A DNA stretch of 64,000 bases from NCBI GenBank assembly GCA_014804695.1, contig JAAUZJ010000014.1, forward strand, positions 101,743 through 165,742, in the 5' to 3' direction. Of the stretch, positions 34,345 to 43,410 are shown piece after piece. The translations under genes and the position numbers were made by a program. The notes beneath the pieces are model-generated. The model made no database searches. It was not told where the DNA came from and saw only the letters and a list, made by a program, of their open reading frames with translations. Numbering within the stretch: the stretch's first letter is position 1; every line of letters begins with the position of its first letter. The DNA comes from Lachnospiraceae bacterium (lineage in GTDB: Bacteria; Bacillota; Clostridia; Lachnospirales; Lachnospiraceae).

Positions 34345-36161
34345 TAGAACTTTTCCTCCTCTAACACCAGTGCTGCAAAAAGAGGCAGCCCAAACCAGAA
34401 AATCAGAACATATCTGGGTAGATAAGTCGGCCCGAGAATTACCGTCATCCAGACAAGCAATACCAGCAGATGCGGTATCAAAATATTATATTTTTTGCGA
34501 TAAAGCTCATAACAAAACACAAACATGAAGCACCAGAATAAGCATCCCGGTGAATACACCATAGACAAAATAGGTATTTTTTCCTTTTCAATCTCTAAGG
34601 AGAGCCGACGGTAAGCTTCGTCTAACCAGGGAATCTTACTCTCCCTTACACCGGGCTGCTCCACTTCGTATCCAAAATACGAACTGTCCTTATAAGTAAA
34701 AGTAAAGACGGTATTTCCGGAATACACATCAATAACCGTATCCGGATACCAGAAACCATATGAATTCACCAACCATGCATTTATATAGGACAAAGGTTTT
34801 CTTAAACCGATTTTAAGCCAGAGCATTAAAAATTTTGAACGGTCTTTCATATATGCATCGTTATTAAAGTGACACTTTACCGGATCGGACAACTTAGGAT
34901 TATAAAGCGCAAGAGCATCCTCGGGAAGCATTTCATGCAGGACTTCAATATCCTCCTGCTTAAATACTTCTTTGTTGAATTTATAGGTTCTTGCAAGCTG
35001 CTGTATGGGCACTGTAAGAATTTCCTGGTTTTCCACAGTCTCTGCATGAAATATAAGCATCATTGAAGTATTTATCAGAAAATATGAAAACAGTGTTATT
35101 ATCAAAATTACGCACATTTTTTTTAAATATTTTTTATAGTAAATGAGCAACGCCGGCACAAGTACAATAAAAGCATAAATGCCGTTCTTACGAAACAGCA
35201 TCATTGTAAGCGCACTGAGAATAAAAAAGGCCATCCGGGGCTTGGAATTAAAAAACTCTTCACCCGAAATTCCCATCTCTAACATACTTATTAACAAGAG
35301 CAGCAGCGCCGCGGTAAAAATCGCATCCTTAGCCGAACACAGCGTAAACATCACAATTACGGGGAAAAACGCAAAATAAATCACTGAAATAAAACGCAGT
35401 AGTTTGGAAACCTTCTTTTTTCTAAGATATGAAATAAGAAAAGTAAAAACGCCCGATACCAGAATCATCTGCACCAGCGTATAAGCTGCAATTCCAAGAT
35501 TATAAGAATCCGTCACCTTATGCACCGCGCAGATAATCCCCCCAAGCATCAGTACATGCACAAGCGGATGATGTGTGTTAAAAGTTCTGGACGCCACCTG
35601 TAAATACTCGTCCTGCGCGTCATATACAAAAAATCCCGGATATACGGCAAGCAGCACAGGCAGCCAGCATATAAGTAAAAATACAAATATAAAAATATCC
35701 TCATTTATAAAATCCGGTGCAGAAACGCTTGGCACCTTAATACTTTTAATAAGCTGCTGCTTACGCGTTTCCATCTTTCCGAGAAAATTCCAGAATTTGC
35801 GTACCATAATCGTAAAAAGGCAGGTCAACACCGGCAGGGATATCCAGAATCGCCAATCTTTAAAATTCACATTGCCTTCAGCCTCTAACCTTGCGCCAAA
35901 AAGCATCGCCGTTGTAAACAAAAACGACAAAATCCCTGCAATCTTCCATCCTCTTACATCCTGCAGATCTATAGTATGCAGCGATAAATTTACCGCATAT
36001 AAACATAACAACCAGACAAACACTGAGAATATGCTGTTAGTGAAAGCTAACCCATTTCCCTTCAAATTAAGAATCTGGGGAAAGCATAACGTTCCCAAGG
36101 TTGCAATAACAAAGCTGATAACATTTAATTTAATTCTGATTTTTAATTCATTCCCATTCAT
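34344..36161 (-). CDS. Polytopic membrane protein, DUF6020-like
   Basis: A 605-residue protein with about 13 membrane segments. After the segment at about 165-185, PGFFVYDAQDEYLQVASRTFNTHHPLVHV places acidic and His residues in an outer loop, as in GT-C enzymes that use polyprenyl-phosphate sugars and in the DUF6020 family. A late soluble loop (WYPDTVIDVYSGN) faces outward. It overlaps the GtrB-like GT2 gene by 14 bases, which suggests that GT2 makes the lipid-linked donor it uses. The reaction is inferred. Confidence 0.7.
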   Translation of the reverse strand: MNGNELKIRIKLNVISFVIATLGTLCFPQILNLKGNGLAFTNSIFSVFVWLLCLYAVNLSLHTIDLQDVRGWKIAGILSFLFTTAMLFGARLEAEGNVNFKDWRFWISLPVLTCLFTIMVRKFWNFLGKMETRKQQLIKSIKVPSVSAPDFINEDIFIFVFLLICWLPVLLAVYPGFFVYDAQDEYLQVASRTFNTHHPLVHVLMLGGIICAVHKVTDSYNLGIAAYTLVQMILVSGVFTFLISYLRKKKVSKLLRFISVIYFAFFPVIVMFTLCSAKDAIFTAALLLLLISMLEMGISGEEFFNSKPRMAFFILSALTMMLFRKNGIYAFIVLVPALLIYYKKYLKKMCVILIITLFSYFLINTSMMLIFHAETVENQEILTVPIQQLARTYKFNKEVFKQEDIEVLHEMLPEDALALYNPKLSDPVKCHFNNDAYMKDRSKFLMLWLKIGLRKPLSYINAWLVNSYGFWYPDTVIDVYSGNTVFTFTYKDSSYFGYEVEQPGVRESKIPWLDEAYRRLSLEIEKEKIPILSMVYSPGCLFWCFMFVFCYELYRKKYNILIPHLLVLLVWMTVILGPTYLPRYVLIFWFGLPLFAALVLEEEKF

Positions 36162-37083
36162 TAATGCACTCTCTGATCACATACTGCGGCGAATTATTTA
36201 AAGAAATGTATATTCTTCCTATATACTCTCCGATAATACCAAGCATCAGCATTACCATACCGCCTATAAATACAATTGCAGACATAAGCGAGCTGAACCC
36301 TATTATTATATTCGGATCAACCAGTTTACGGATTACCGTATATATACCAAATAAAATACCCGCAATTGCTACAAAAGCACCTATTGCGGTAGCCATGCGC
36401 AGCGGCTTAATACTAAACGCCGTAAATCCATTGAACCAAAGGGTAAGGAGCTTGCCAAACGTATATCCGGAAGTACCGATTTCACGCTCCCTGTGATTCA
36501 CGTCAACATTCGTTATTTTTCCCGTAGTACGAAGCACCAGACCTATAACATAGGGATATGGATTAACATACTTAACCATTTCGTCAATAATAAAACGTTT
36601 GGCCGCAAAGTAACTGGATATATATAAATCTTTTGGTTTATTTAACATAACACGTGTCATTAATTCATTGACTTTACTGCCGAAATTTCTAAAAGCAGAG
36701 TGCTGCTTATGCTCATACTTAGCATAGACAACATCATAACCCTCTTTCATCTTGTCTAACAGCTTCCCGACCTCTCCTGCCGGCGTCTGTCCATCGTCAT
36801 CTAAACAAACTACAATATCTCCATGAACATAATGAAAGCCCGCCATCAATGCGGCATGCTGCCCAAAATTCTTAGCCAGGTTTACGCCGCAGACATCTTT
36901 TCTCTCAGAACATATACGGCGGATCACGTCAAAAGTTTCATCCGGAGAACAGTCATTTACCAGAACTATCTCATATTTATAGTCTGTAAGCTTCTCCATT
37001 GTATGAGTTACTTCTCCAACTACCCCTTCAATCGTACGGGATGAATTATAACAAGGTATTACAAAACTGACCATCTGACTCAT
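36148..37083 (-). CDS. GtrB/DPM1-like polyprenyl-phosphate glycosyltransferase (GT2)
   Basis: A 311-residue protein: a GT2 catalytic domain (FVIPCYNSSRTIEGVV, VNDCSPDETFDV, CLDDDGQTP) and two C-terminal membrane segments at about 228-255 and 262-292. This is the layout of enzymes that load glucose or another sugar on undecaprenyl phosphate for GT-C transferases. It overlaps the DUF6020-type gene downstream. A GtrA-type protein is encoded at 45331-45759, supporting a Gtr-like decoration route. Confidence 0.88.
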   Translation of the reverse strand: MSQMVSFVIPCYNSSRTIEGVVGEVTHTMEKLTDYKYEIVLVNDCSPDETFDVIRRICSERKDVCGVNLAKNFGQHAALMAGFHYVHGDIVVCLDDDGQTPAGEVGKLLDKMKEGYDVVYAKYEHKQHSAFRNFGSKVNELMTRVMLNKPKDLYISSYFAAKRFIIDEMVKYVNPYPYVIGLVLRTTGKITNVDVNHREREIGTSGYTFGKLLTLWFNGFTAFSIKPLRMATAIGAFVAIAGILFGIYTVIRKLVDPNIIIGFSSLMSAIVFIGGMVMLMLGIIGEYIGRIYISLNNSPQYVIRECINEWE

Positions 37084-37098
37084 ATAGTATTGCCCTCC

Positions 37099-37620
37099 TT
37101 AAATATATCTTCCCGACGATATATCCATAAAAACCATGCTTCTTACAACTCCATTTATAATCGGTTCTTCCCGCTTTCCCTCTATCATCCTAAATCCTGC
37201 CTTCTCATAACTTCTGCGTGCCGCCATATTGTCCTCAAACACCCGCAGGAATATATAATTAAGCTTCAGTTCTTCAAATGCATAGGAAAGCGCCAGTTTT
37301 GCCGCAATGGTTCCGTATCCCTTCCCTATCGCGTCATCTTCACCTATGAAAATACCATACTCTGCACAACCTTTATGCCTGTCAATATCCCTGAAATATA
37401 CACTTCCTACAGCCCTGCCCGAACCCTTTTCGCATATAATAAACTGTACAACAAGCCCCGTTTCCACCTGAGTCTCTATCCAGTTAAGATGCCCCTCTAT
37501 TGTAAAAGGATCCTGATATACAAAATTCCTGCGCACCCTGTCCTTGTTGCGCCATTCTACTATTTTGTCCGTATCAGAGACTTCCATCTTTCGCAGATAT
37601 ATTTCATCCAATCCCTGCAA
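37099..37620 (-). CDS. GNAT acetyltransferase (RimJ/PseH-like)
   Basis: A 173-residue single GNAT domain of the RimJ/RimL group (YLRKMEVSDTDKIVEWRN at the start; AIGKGYGTIAAKLALSYAF as acetyl-CoA loop; NMAARRSYEKAGF). In glycan loci such proteins acetylate amino groups of sugar nucleotides, as PseH does. It lies within 5-16 bases of its neighbours in the operon that also encodes the WecE-type aminotransferase, so acetylation of a 4-amino-4,6-dideoxysugar is a reasonable guess. Confidence 0.82.
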   Translation of the reverse strand: MQGLDEIYLRKMEVSDTDKIVEWRNKDRVRRNFVYQDPFTIEGHLNWIETQVETGLVVQFIICEKGSGRAVGSVYFRDIDRHKGCAEYGIFIGEDDAIGKGYGTIAAKLALSYAFEELKLNYIFLRVFEDNMAARRSYEKAGFRMIEGKREEPIINGVVRSMVFMDISSGRYI

Positions 37621-37624
37621 CCGT

Positions 37625-39541
37625 CTATTCCTCCACTACCTGAAATACTGCAAACCTGCTATCGATCACATCAATTTGTTTAAGATCCACGCTAAATCCC
37701 TTATCATGATAGTATTCCACCATCCACTCCGGTCCGCTATACGTGTCGTTTTCCATATCAGGAATTTCTATTATAAAATAAACTCCCTTTTCTTTAAGCA
37801 GCGCATCCTGTGTATTCCCAAGTCCATACCGCCTGAGCTTCTCGCCATAAAGCGGAGTTTTGCACATCCATCCGCCCATTATATCATAATTCGTAATAGA
37901 ATTGTCCACACTTTTAAATATCTTCTGCGAGAAACTCACTGTGGAATAAACGTCTTCAAAATAAAAGTTCTGCGGCTGGGAGCTACAATACTGTGAAATG
38001 GCATACGCACCACGATTGGCCGCTTCACGCTTATTGGCGTCTGCCCTAGTCGCCGTAATACTATTTGTCAGATTTGAGAAACATATTAATACAATTAACA
38101 GCAATGATATTGACGGTATTACATTTAAATCTGCACCAAATTTCACAGAGCCAAATTTACCATTTTCTATACTATTGACATTACCAGTAATACTCATACT
38201 TTGAACTTCTAACTCGCTACGAGCATTATTATCACTGAATCCAGCCTCCATATCCACCGTTTCCTGTACAGTAGTCAGAAAGTGCCGCATACAGAACACC
38301 CCCATCAGCACCATACTCTCAGCAAGATACAGCGAATGCGTAATCCGCTCCGGATCCCTGTCCTTTATTAAGATATACATCCACAACACGGTTCTGACTA
38401 TTCCAAGCAGGACAAGCTCCCACAAAAAGTTCCATCTCTTTCTGTCTCTGTCACGCTTAAGCGCAGACCACATGCCTGAAACAAAAACACAGGCATAACC
38501 CGCAATAATCAATAAATTATAAGGAAAGTCACCGCCATGCAAAGTACGGTAAATGTACTTGCTCATTCTGTCAAATACACGCTTGGTAAGCGACGAATCA
38601 TCTATAGTATCACTTGCTGCATATTTTGCAATTTCAGCCATTAACTCCGCATCAATATCCTCATCCAGACCGAAATTATAGTTTGCAAGCAGTTCCTGCT
38701 GCGCATCACTAAGACCTATTGAAGCAAGGTATTCGGCATGTTCTCCGCTTGTCAAAATATCATAGTGAAAATCATAAACTTCTGTCCTGCTGTTAAAAAA
38801 ATCAACTGCCGCCTTCCAATTTTCGCCACTATACGCCGCATAATCAATCAGTCTGCTTACAAGCATTCCCACAAGTATGCAGGCTATTACAATCCCATAT
38901 TTAATATAATTTTCTTTATTAAAAAATTTCTCTTCTTCCGCCCATTTATACAAACCGGCAAGACCGATAAACGGGAAAACAAGCAACAGCATTTCACTCC
39001 TAAGCTGGTATGCCAGAATCACAAGCAAAATTGACGGAATATTGTATAATATAAACTGCTGTATGTTAAGCCCTCTTTTTGTTGTCATAAAAAGGAAGAT
39101 TGCTGCCGAAGCTAACATCGTACAGGTTATGGTATACTGTAACGCAATCATATGAGGCAGTAAAACTCCCCATATAAATAATGTCATAAGCAGCATACAA
39201 GCCAGCTTTGCCTGCCATTTTTTTAACAAACCAAGCAGACGGTAACCTATTAAAAATAAGCTTCCTATCTGGCACAGCCACAAAAACGTGCCATACCAGG
39301 GCAAGGTTCTGAACAACTTATATAAAAGGCTTATAAACGCCCCCAGAGGATACAATGTCTGCATATTATGGCCATCCGGTGTTCCCGCATAAACTCCAGC
39401 CATAACATCCTTCATCATGACATCGTCATTCAAATCATAATAATAATCAAAGCAGAACGACATAGCAATTATATTGACCACGACAGTCAACACAATTATA
39501 ACACAGTTTCCGTATTTATTCCAATATTTATCAAGCTTCAT
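37625..39541 (-). CDS. Large polytopic membrane protein, possible GT-C transferase
   Basis: About 638 residues with 11-13 membrane segments. An early outer loop reads YYDLNDDVMMKDVMAGVYAG; an acidic pair in the first loop is typical of GT-C enzymes. The C-terminal domain (about 500-638) is soluble and probably external. The start at 39541 lies inside the end of the WecE gene (11-base overlap) and has AAGGA upstream. No family name can be assigned with confidence. It may transfer a lipid-linked sugar to the growing glycan. Confidence 0.6.
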   Translation of the reverse strand: MKLDKYWNKYGNCVIIVLTVVVNIIAMSFCFDYYYDLNDDVMMKDVMAGVYAGTPDGHNMQTLYPLGAFISLLYKLFRTLPWYGTFLWLCQIGSLFLIGYRLLGLLKKWQAKLACMLLMTLFIWGVLLPHMIALQYTITCTMLASAAIFLFMTTKRGLNIQQFILYNIPSILLVILAYQLRSEMLLLVFPFIGLAGLYKWAEEEKFFNKENYIKYGIVIACILVGMLVSRLIDYAAYSGENWKAAVDFFNSRTEVYDFHYDILTSGEHAEYLASIGLSDAQQELLANYNFGLDEDIDAELMAEIAKYAASDTIDDSSLTKRVFDRMSKYIYRTLHGGDFPYNLLIIAGYACVFVSGMWSALKRDRDRKRWNFLWELVLLGIVRTVLWMYILIKDRDPERITHSLYLAESMVLMGVFCMRHFLTTVQETVDMEAGFSDNNARSELEVQSMSITGNVNSIENGKFGSVKFGADLNVIPSISLLLIVLICFSNLTNSITATRADANKREAANRGAYAISQYCSSQPQNFYFEDVYSTVSFSQKIFKSVDNSITNYDIMGGWMCKTPLYGEKLRRYGLGNTQDALLKEKGVYFIIEIPDMENDTYSGPEWMVEYYHDKGFSVDLKQIDVIDSRFAVFQVVEE

Positions 39542-40667
39542 ACTTGTAGAATTCCTTAATCTGCTCTGTAATATATTCCACCTCATCTGCGGTCAGCTTA
39601 TAAAACATCGGCAGACGAAGAATTCTCTCGCTCTCTTTGGTTGTATACTTATCTTCTCCATGAAATCTTCCGTATTTTATACCGGCCGGCGCTGAATGTA
39701 ACGGAATATAATGGAAAACGGAAAGAATCTCTTTTTTCTTCAAATATTCAATAAGACGGCTTCGCTCGTCCATATCCTTGGTCTTAATATAAAACATATG
39801 CGCATTGTGCGTACAATGCTCCGGAATAAAAGGCAGCTCTATCTTTCCCTCTTTTTCAAGCGGAGTAAACAATTCCTTATACTGCTCCCATCTTGCCAGT
39901 CTGGCCTGTGTAATTTCCTGTGCCAGCTCAAGCTGGGCATATAAGTATGCCGCATTCATATCACTTGGAAGATAAGACGAACCGTAGTTCTGCCAGCGGT
40001 ACTTGTCCACCTGACCTCTGTAATATTTGCTCCTGTCAGTTCCTTTTTCCCTAAGAATCTCTGCTGCCTCAATATTTTCTTTATCACGGATAAGGAGCGC
40101 TCCGCCCTCACCCATGCTGAAATTCTTAGTCTCATGGAAACTAAAGCAGCCAAACTCTCCAAACGTTCCAAGCGCCTTACCTTTATAAGCTGCCATAATA
40201 CCCTGCGCCGCGTCTTCTATAACTGCCAGATTATGCCGCTTCGCAATATCCATGATCTCATCCATCTCGCAGCCAACACCCGCATAATGAACCGGCGCTA
40301 TAGCCCTTGTCCGCTCGGTAATCGCATCCTCAATAAGCTTCTCATCTATATTCATTGTGTCAGGTCTTATATCCACAAAAACCGCCTTTGCCCCACGGAG
40401 TACAAACGCATTAGCCGTAGAAACAAACGTATACGAGGGCAGAATAACCTCATCCCCCTCTTTAATATCTGCCAAAAAAGCAGCCATCTCAGTTGCATGG
40501 GTACACGAGGTTGTAAGAAGGCATTTAGCAGCCCCGGTCTTTTCTTCTATCCATTCATTGCATTTCTTAGTGAATGGACCATCGCCGCATATCTTCTGGT
40601 TTTCAATTGCTTCCTTCATATATTCAACTTCCTTCCCCGTATAGGGAGGAACATTAAAATTTATCAT
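39531..40667 (-). CDS. wecE: dTDP-4-amino-4,6-dideoxygalactose transaminase (WecE/RffA)
   Basis: About 378 residues, the usual length. INFNVPPYTGKEVEYMKEAI at the start and SYTFVSTANAFVLRGAKAVF are typical of the RffA/WecE branch of DegT aminotransferases. PLP-binding Lys181 is in SFHETKNFSMGEGGA. It aminates dTDP-4-keto-6-deoxyglucose to give dTDP-Fuc4N. No rmlA/rmlB is seen in this window, so the substrate must come from elsewhere. The start at 40667 has AAAGGA before it. It overlaps the next gene by 11 bases. Confidence 0.9.
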   Translation of the reverse strand: MINFNVPPYTGKEVEYMKEAIENQKICGDGPFTKKCNEWIEEKTGAAKCLLTTSCTHATEMAAFLADIKEGDEVILPSYTFVSTANAFVLRGAKAVFVDIRPDTMNIDEKLIEDAITERTRAIAPVHYAGVGCEMDEIMDIAKRHNLAVIEDAAQGIMAAYKGKALGTFGEFGCFSFHETKNFSMGEGGALLIRDKENIEAAEILREKGTDRSKYYRGQVDKYRWQNYGSSYLPSDMNAAYLYAQLELAQEITQARLARWEQYKELFTPLEKEGKIELPFIPEHCTHNAHMFYIKTKDMDERSRLIEYLKKKEILSVFHYIPLHSAPAGIKYGRFHGEDKYTTKESERILRLPMFYKLTADEVEYITEQIKEFYKYEA

Positions 40668-40713
40668 TGTTTTGTTTCCTTTCTGCATATATTCCATTTT
40701 ATCATAGTCCATT

Positions 40714-42513
40714 TCATTCGTAAATTGCATATTTCATATTGCAGAAGGTTTCTTCATAACCGTAATCGTCGAGAAACTGCAATAAAACTGACAGTTTTTC
40801 GTCAGCTTTATATGTCTCTTCATCTACGCCAAACCATTTATATGCCTGCGCATCCTCGCTCTTGTACGCAGAGATAGGCGCGGCCACTATAACCTTTGGT
40901 CTGCTTTCTGTCATATTATTTTTTACCGCTTCCATATCCTGTACAAACTGTCCCAAAGCATATGAATCCAAATCCGGCCATGACGTGGAAATTGCCGTAG
41001 GCATATCAAAAAGATAGCTTAAGCCCGGGATCTCTCCATACAAAATCACTTCCTGCCCCGGAAAGTCATTTTCCTCTGCATATTTGACTAATTCAGTCAA
41101 CAATTCTGCATTGTCACTGGTCGTATATATTCCTCTGCATTTTGGAATTTCAGTTGCGATCGTATCTCTTTTTTCACCCCATATGCCGTCATTAAATGCA
41201 AAGTTCAAATGAAAACCTATACTTTGTATTAAAACCATAACAATTAGTGATACAAGCATCGTTTTCCAAGGGAAATGACAGCTTTTTCCGGCGCTTTTAA
41301 TCAGCCATCCGCCACATAACCACAACGTAAAAGGCGCTGCGATAAACAAATTATTGATTATCGGAAACAGCCAATTATTGCTGCCAAGGGGGGTAACAAA
41401 TATTTGAATGATTATGAGCAGGGCAAGCGCCTTATCATCTACATTATACTTCTTTGAAACAAGTAAATAAACAGCGCAGCCAAGCGCTAAAAGCAGAAAA
41501 AGAACTGCCCAATTATACATGGCACGATAATCATGACAGGAATAGTCAAAAGTGAACATTCCCTTTCCCCAGTAAAACCGGATAAGTATGCAACAGACTG
41601 CTATACAAAGCAGTCCAAACACTGTTTCACCCTTCCCAGGCGCAGCCTTTTTCCAAAGAAAATATACTGCATATAAAAAGGCAAGGCAGATACCCGCGAA
41701 GATGAGCCAGTACAACCCCTTTATATAATCTCCAAACATTCCGGTAAGCATCGAAACAGGTTTGTAATCCACCGCTTTATCTGTCATGGCAAACATGCTT
41801 TGCACCATCTTAGGATATGCGTCTATTCCGTATTTAACGCAGATTGTAACAAACGGCACTCCAAATCCGATAAGATACCCTGCAATACATATAAGAGTGT
41901 CCTTTATGCACTTAGCCGGTTTCTCTTTTCTAAGCCAGAGCACATACCACAACGCCAGAATAAAAGCAGCCTGCACTACATTAGGCATCCTCACTGCCAC
42001 ATTTGCTCCCAGACAAATGCCCGCAAGCAACAGATAACGCACATACTTCTGCTTGTCAGCACATATTCCCTTATACAAAAGCAGTATCCCCACATCCATA
42101 AGCAGATACGTCAGGTAATTATAAAGTATCGTCGTCGGGCACCAGCATAAACCGAGCGCAATCATCTCTCCCACAAATACGATCACCGCAGGAATCTTTT
42201 TACGCAGCTCAAAATAGAAAATCAATGCAGTTGCAGATAATATCATACCGGTATAAAAATACATGCCAATCAGTGTATCTCCCTTGGGAAACTGCATAAA
42301 AATATACCCCAGTACGTTAGCAAGATATGTAGCTACCATCCAAGTGCCGTCTGCTGTCGGAAAATACTGAAAATTGGTAAGACTGTAAGACGTATCTGCC
42401 ACATCTAATCCCTGATTAATTTTTATTAAGGGATAAAAGGCCAATATTATTATAAATATGCCGTTTTCCATATAGCCTTGAAATCTATTATACAAATTCT
42501 TTATATTGTTCAT
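40714..42513 (-). CDS. Polytopic membrane protein, possible GT-C transferase
   Basis: A 599-residue protein with about 12 membrane segments and a soluble C-terminal part (about 440-599, AFNDGIWGEKRDTIATEIPKC onward). The first outer loop has GLDVADTSYSLTNFQYFP, with one Asp pair near residues 35-38. It resembles membrane glycosyltransferase-like proteins of Firmicute polysaccharide loci but lacks a decisive motif. It is the first gene of the operon that ends with the hybrid kinase. Confidence 0.6.
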   Translation of the reverse strand: MNNIKNLYNRFQGYMENGIFIIILAFYPLIKINQGLDVADTSYSLTNFQYFPTADGTWMVATYLANVLGYIFMQFPKGDTLIGMYFYTGMILSATALIFYFELRKKIPAVIVFVGEMIALGLCWCPTTILYNYLTYLLMDVGILLLYKGICADKQKYVRYLLLAGICLGANVAVRMPNVVQAAFILALWYVLWLRKEKPAKCIKDTLICIAGYLIGFGVPFVTICVKYGIDAYPKMVQSMFAMTDKAVDYKPVSMLTGMFGDYIKGLYWLIFAGICLAFLYAVYFLWKKAAPGKGETVFGLLCIAVCCILIRFYWGKGMFTFDYSCHDYRAMYNWAVLFLLLALGCAVYLLVSKKYNVDDKALALLIIIQIFVTPLGSNNWLFPIINNLFIAAPFTLWLCGGWLIKSAGKSCHFPWKTMLVSLIVMVLIQSIGFHLNFAFNDGIWGEKRDTIATEIPKCRGIYTTSDNAELLTELVKYAEENDFPGQEVILYGEIPGLSYLFDMPTAISTSWPDLDSYALGQFVQDMEAVKNNMTESRPKVIVAAPISAYKSEDAQAYKWFGVDEETYKADEKLSVLLQFLDDYGYEETFCNMKYAIYE

Positions 42514-42888
42514 GATGGTTTTGATTCCTCTTATTTTATTATATATAGTTTAGCATTTAATTTTTATTTTTTAAATATGGACTTTCAATTTTAGACATGA
42601 TACAATATTTGATACATAAGTTTTATGAGATAAAATCTAAAATAGGAGGTGAAATCTATACTAATATTATCATTATCTTTCATTTAACTTATCCCTTAAT
42701 TCTGATCAGATATCATAAATTTCAAAAAATTCTTTAACTTTCACTGGTAATCTTATATTTACCCCAAGGCAATATACGATATTTCGTTAATTAATATTTT
42801 AAAATTTGTGTAGCTTTTTTATTTTGAGCGTGATAAAATATATCACACGAGAATCGGGGACAAACTAAACACGCAAGGAGGTGAATCT
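42514..42888. other. AT-rich divergent spacer with a duplicated leader remnant
   Basis: About 375 bases between divergent genes. The minus-strand side has TATATATAAT and GAGGA for the membrane protein gene at 40714-42513. At 42645-42668 AGGAGGTGAAATCTATACTAAT closely copies the ribosome site and start region of the coiled-coil gene at 42878-42897, and GATAAAAT precedes both, but the copy has no start codon or frame. It looks like the decayed 5' end of a second copy. No other gene seen. Confidence 0.45.
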
Positions 42889-43329
42889 ATGACTAATTCC
42901 GAATTATTAGCAGCTATTGCTGAAATGTTTGATACAAAGCTGGATGAAAAGCTTGGCCCTTTGGTAAGCAGACTCGAAGCTTTAGAAAACAGACTCGAAG
43001 CCTTAGAAAACAGATTTGAAGCCTTAGAAAACAGACTCGAAGCCTTAGAAAACAGATTTGAAGCCTTAGAAAACAGAGTCGGGACCTTAGAAACCAAATC
43101 TGATTCTACAGAAAACAGCATTGCATCCCTAACAAACGCAGTCATCAATATACAACTGTTAATAGAAGATCAAATTCTACCGCGCCTACAAACTATTGAA
43201 TCGTGCTATCTTGATACATATGAACGGTATAGCGCAGGCGCAGACAAGATACAGGCAACAATTGATGACGTGGATATTCTTAAGAAAGTAGTTCGCAGAC
43301 ATAGTGAGCTATTACAAATGACTTCGTAA
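42889..43329 (+). CDS. Heptad-repeat coiled-coil protein of unknown function
   Basis: A 146-residue soluble protein. A short N-terminal region (MTNSELLAAIAEMFDTKLDE) is followed by a coiled coil built of seven-residue units RLEALEN or RFEALEN (residues 28-62) that fade into RVGTLET, KSDSTEN and SIASLTN. A second helical part (INIQLLIEDQILPRLQTIES) ends the protein. AAGGAGG is ideally placed. It is the only plus-strand gene between 13 and 53 kb and has its own terminator. It may be a scaffold or adaptor; function unknown. Confidence 0.8.
   Translation: MTNSELLAAIAEMFDTKLDEKLGPLVSRLEALENRLEALENRFEALENRLEALENRFEALENRVGTLETKSDSTENSIASLTNAVINIQLLIEDQILPRLQTIESCYLDTYERYSAGADKIQATIDDVDILKKVVRRHSELLQMTS
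42970..43095 (+). repeat. 21-bp in-frame tandem repeat inside the coiled-coil gene
   Basis: Six 21-base units start at 42970, 42991, 43012, 43033, 43054 and 43075. Units 2+3 and 4+5 are identical 42-base pairs (the Leu version then the Phe version), and unit 6 is diverged. In-frame gain or loss would change the coil by whole heptads. Confidence 0.9.
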
Positions 43330-43340
43330 ATTAATTATGG

Positions 43341-43388
43341 AAAAGAGGGTATTCCTCCGGTCGAATGGCTTTTGGAACACCCTCTTTT
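43341..43388. terminator. Bidirectional terminator between convergent genes
   Basis: AAAAGAGGGTaTTCC (43341-43355) and GGAAcACCCTCTTTT (43374-43388) form a long stem; A-rich and T-rich ends serve both strands. It lies between the coiled-coil gene and the GH114-like gene. Confidence 0.8.
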
Positions 43389-43410
43389 ATTAACTCTGTA
43401 ATGCAGTAAC

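Noticed and set aside
42843..43148. Minus-strand frame encoding repeated LFSKASN-like units
   Set aside because: It is the mirror of the plus-strand heptad repeat; the repeat makes both strands look regular, but only the plus strand has a ribosome site and a sensible protein.
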